Source of the DNA: Gymnorhina tibicen
Lineage: Eukaryota; Chordata; Aves; Passeriformes; Artamidae
Assembly (NCBI GenBank): GCA_013399875.1
Contig: VXAZ01002369.1
Span: 889,459-953,458 of the forward strand
Direction of reading: 5' to 3'
DNA length: 64,000 nucleotides
The notes beneath the pieces were generated by a model. The model saw only the letters and a list, made by a program, of their open reading frames with translations, was not told the DNA's origin and did no database searches. Shown here piece by piece: positions 61,331 through 64,000 of this stretch (positions are counted from its first letter, which is position 1; the number at the start of each line of letters is the position of its first letter). Position numbers and translations under genes: made by a program.

Positions 61331-62639
61331 GAAATATTTAAAAACAGAAGGGCCTCTGAATGACAGAGTTTAGCAACACACAACTGTTCCTCCACATGCA
61401 CGCCAAGGGAAGCCAAACCTCTGTGGAAGACGAGGTTAAAAATGTGCTGTGTGCCACTCCAGTGCTACAGAAAACATGCTGTAATTAGCAACCTCTAGAG
61501 ATTTATTCAAGCTGAGAAAGATAAAAGTGAAAGGAGTGATTCAAAAGCAATTCTTAAAACTGCTGGCCAACCCACTTAACATTCTCTTAGCGTCTACACA
61601 GAAAATGCAATTCTTCTGTCAAAGAAAGGTAATTAATGAACCTGCCCTACCCATCCATCGCCCCTCTCGGGATGCTGGCCACCAGCACGCTCCAGCCCGC
61701 ACAGCGAGGTGGAGACAGCGCCGCAGCCCCGCATGGGTGTCAGTCACACACAGCACCCTCACAGTCAGGAACGATGCTTCAGCAGAGCATATCAGACTTA
61801 TTATTAAAACGTGGTCCAGGGTGGGACACATCCCTTGGCTTGGCCTGCCTGTGGTCTGTGGTCCTCAGCAAATCCCTCCCTCTCACTGCCCTGTACCACC
61901 ATGACCTTTCCATATGCACCAAAACCAGCAATACATTTTGTCAGAGCAGAATAAACCAGAATGTTTCAAATTCTGGTCTGGATGATTTTCATCGATATGC
62001 AGGGGGGACATGGGGCTTGGTCGCATGGTGATCTCCTCCCCACCGCCATATTTAGCAGACTTAATCGGTGATGCTTGTCTAGATGGGGTGTTTGTCTTAT
62101 TCCCTTCCCCTCCGGAGGAAAAAGAGAGTCTGCTTTTATATACTTTAAGAATTTTTTAATCCCATTTTAAAACCAATTTAATTTTTATCATTATTTTCCC
62201 ATCATTCTCACTGCTCCCCTCCACAGATCGCCTTCCACCAGAGCAAAGCTGACAGCTCCCCACAGCAGCAAGCCACGTTGACGGCCATCATCTCATTCAT
62301 ATGCACACTCAGAGCACTATAAATCTGCTCAAATATCATTCCTCCCCCGGGGCAATGTTTTTTTTCCCCAGAATATCTACATTGCTAGCTGCAGAAATTT
62401 CTCCTTCTAATTAACTTACAGGTTCCAAATATCACCAGCTGGAACCACAGCGCAAAGCCTGGGCAGTGAACACACGGGAACCCGGCTGAAGGATGAGGGT
62501 CTTTGCTATCCTTTCTTTGCTTTGGTGCTTTTTTTTGGTTTTTTGTTTTCCTTTCCATTTAAGAGCCAGCAAGTTGAAAACTACTGAACCCTTTATCGAC
62601 ACATGAATGGACAACGAATAACCCATGAACTGAATGAAT
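61331..62639. other. Non-coding, nothing recognised
   Basis: A CpG-richer patch at about 61660-61735 gives overlapping frames of 125 and 131 codons (61527-61904, 61636-62031) plus an antisense frame. None is recognisable. T-rich low complexity at about 62528-62550. Confidence 0.45.
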
Positions 62640-63000
62640 TGAAACTATCCACAGAACCCTTAACTGATATTTTTGTTGGCCATGTCACATCATGTTACAT
62701 TTCTGACGTGTCATGTTTATGCCTGAGTCACGGTGCAGCCTGATGGAAGAACAAAGCACAGTGCGATGCAACAGGACATACCGGTGAGGTCAAAAACCCC
62801 ATCTGGCTGTTGATTGACTGCCCACCACTAATTTGGATTTAGTTAATTCCTTCTAAAAGACAAGAACAAAGTTCAGAGAAGGTTAAAGGGCACATGCAGA
62901 GTTTAATAATCTATTAACACAATAACCTGCCATATATGACTATGCAATAAGCTGACGGAATTTGCCAGAAACACTTCACTCTGCAAACATTATTTACAGC
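62640..63000. promoter_or_regulatory. Candidate regulatory element (weak)
   Basis: TGACGTG/CRE-like core near 62704, TGATTGACTG (PBX/HOX-like) near 62812, CACTAATTTGGATTTAGTTA at about 62826-62845, and CAATAACCTGCC near 62921. No ORF or repeat. Confidence 0.2.
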
Positions 63001-64000
63001 AAATCTTGATTCATTACACTCTCTGTATACAGAGAGAAGGGCAGCGTTTCTCTAACAAGAAGGCTCCAAGACATGAGCTGAGTAGTTTTAAGGTAAAAAA
63101 CAAACCCTAAGCAGCAGCCAAATCAGAAAATTAAATTTAGCATGTTTTCAATTTTTGTTGATGAAAACTTTTTACTGTTGGGGCTGAATTCAGGCAGGCT
63201 GGGAAAGAAAACCTGACTTCAAACAACAGCAGGGAAACAAAGAAGTCATTTAACCTTAAAGCCTTAAAAACCATAAAGATCAACTCATTAAATGATCTCT
63301 GCCTTTCAACTCCTGCTTTTCGATGGATAGTTTTTGCTTGTATTGGATTTTCTTTATTTAATGCAGCCAACAAGGCTGGTCTTCATTTTTATTTAAAACC
63401 AAAGGCAATTATCAGACAGACATGGTGCTGACCCTGAGAAGAAAGTCCCCAGACTTCAACTCTTCTGCCCATGCCTGATGTACAGGCAAAGGTTTATTCC
63501 TTCCACTGCTTCCGCAATAGCACAAAAGAGTTGTGCTGCACTGGCAGCCTCACCATCCTCCTAGACAGAGAACTGGGACTCTGGGATCCTAAACCAGTCT
63601 CAAGAAGAAGCTTGAAAAGAACAGGTTTGCATTCCTTACAGCAGTGAGGGAGACCCTGATGTTGAGGACGGTGATTTGTGATGATGATCTTAAGCTAGCA
63701 CCACTTCAAGAAATAAACTAGTTACTGTCTTTTAAGGCCATTCATACTTTGCCCAAATAAGGCTTCAAGAAAGTTACAACGTAAGTTCTTTTGGCTTGGA
63801 ATACTGTTTTTGCTGCCTAAATAAGCCCACAGAACACTTAACCAGTAAAAGAATGACACCAGCAAAGTCCTCCTTGTGTTATACCAATATGTGCATACTT
63901 TGGACTGGGACAGCAACATCGTGAATGAATGAAACAAGGTACAGCATTAAAAAAATCTCCATTTTCCTACAGTAACAGAAGGCTCAGTAGGTGCTCCTGC
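63001..64000. other. Non-coding, nothing recognised
   Basis: Frames up to 78 codons only. No repeat or RNA gene recognised. Confidence 0.5.

Noticed and set aside
1..64000. tRNA, rRNA, known microRNA, CRISPR array, phage or bacterial gene content
   Set aside because: Looked for box-B-like GTTCRA, familiar mature microRNA strings, regularly spaced repeats and bacterial-type gene density; none found.

Overview
The window looks like a piece of bird (or at least sauropsid) nuclear genome. The diagnostic evidence is two copies of the CR1 non-LTR retrotransposon, both ending in the CR1-specific 8-base tail repeat (ATTCTRTG). One is on the minus strand at 10943-11070 and one on the plus strand at 33170-33980. 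Together they fill under 2% of the window. That low load, an AT-leaning composition and the shortage of CpG over most of the sequence fit an avian chromosome better than a crocodile or turtle. The species cannot be told from this.

I find no host protein-coding gene, rRNA, tRNA, CRISPR array or operon. No open reading frame exceeds 166 codons. None of the longer ones resembles a family I know, except the decayed reverse-transcriptase remnant inside the plus-strand CR1. The window is best read as intergenic sequence or the inside of a very long intron.

Layout. 1-10 kb: plain non-coding DNA with a possible 34-base exon (893-926), two homeodomain-site-bearing stretches and a 19-base tandem duplication. 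10-26 kb: a CR1 tail, microsatellites, a perfect 13-bp hairpin (21420-21449) and a SOX plus paired-homeodomain composite near 22.3 kb. 26-28.2 kb: the most striking block, where an octamer site, a polypyrimidine tract, a CpG-dense segment with three SOX cores in 26 bases and TCF/homeodomain-like sites follow one another. 28-42 kb: mostly plain sequence with a perfect 14-bp hairpin (29578-29610), the 0.8-kb CR1 fragment and a graded GGT/AGT/AAT trinucleotide repeat. 42-46 kb: a homeodomain-site cluster at 42.1-42.6 kb and a small CpG-retaining patch at 45.3 kb. 46-64 kb: plain sequence with homopolymers, and further candidate regulatory stretches at 53.1-53.7, 58.0-58.5, 61.06-61.33 and 62.6-63.0 kb.

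The overall picture is a gene-poor, repeat-poor interval with several motif-dense blocks, as is common around developmental transcription-factor genes. That functional reading is inference. Conservation and chromatin data, which I do not have, would decide it.
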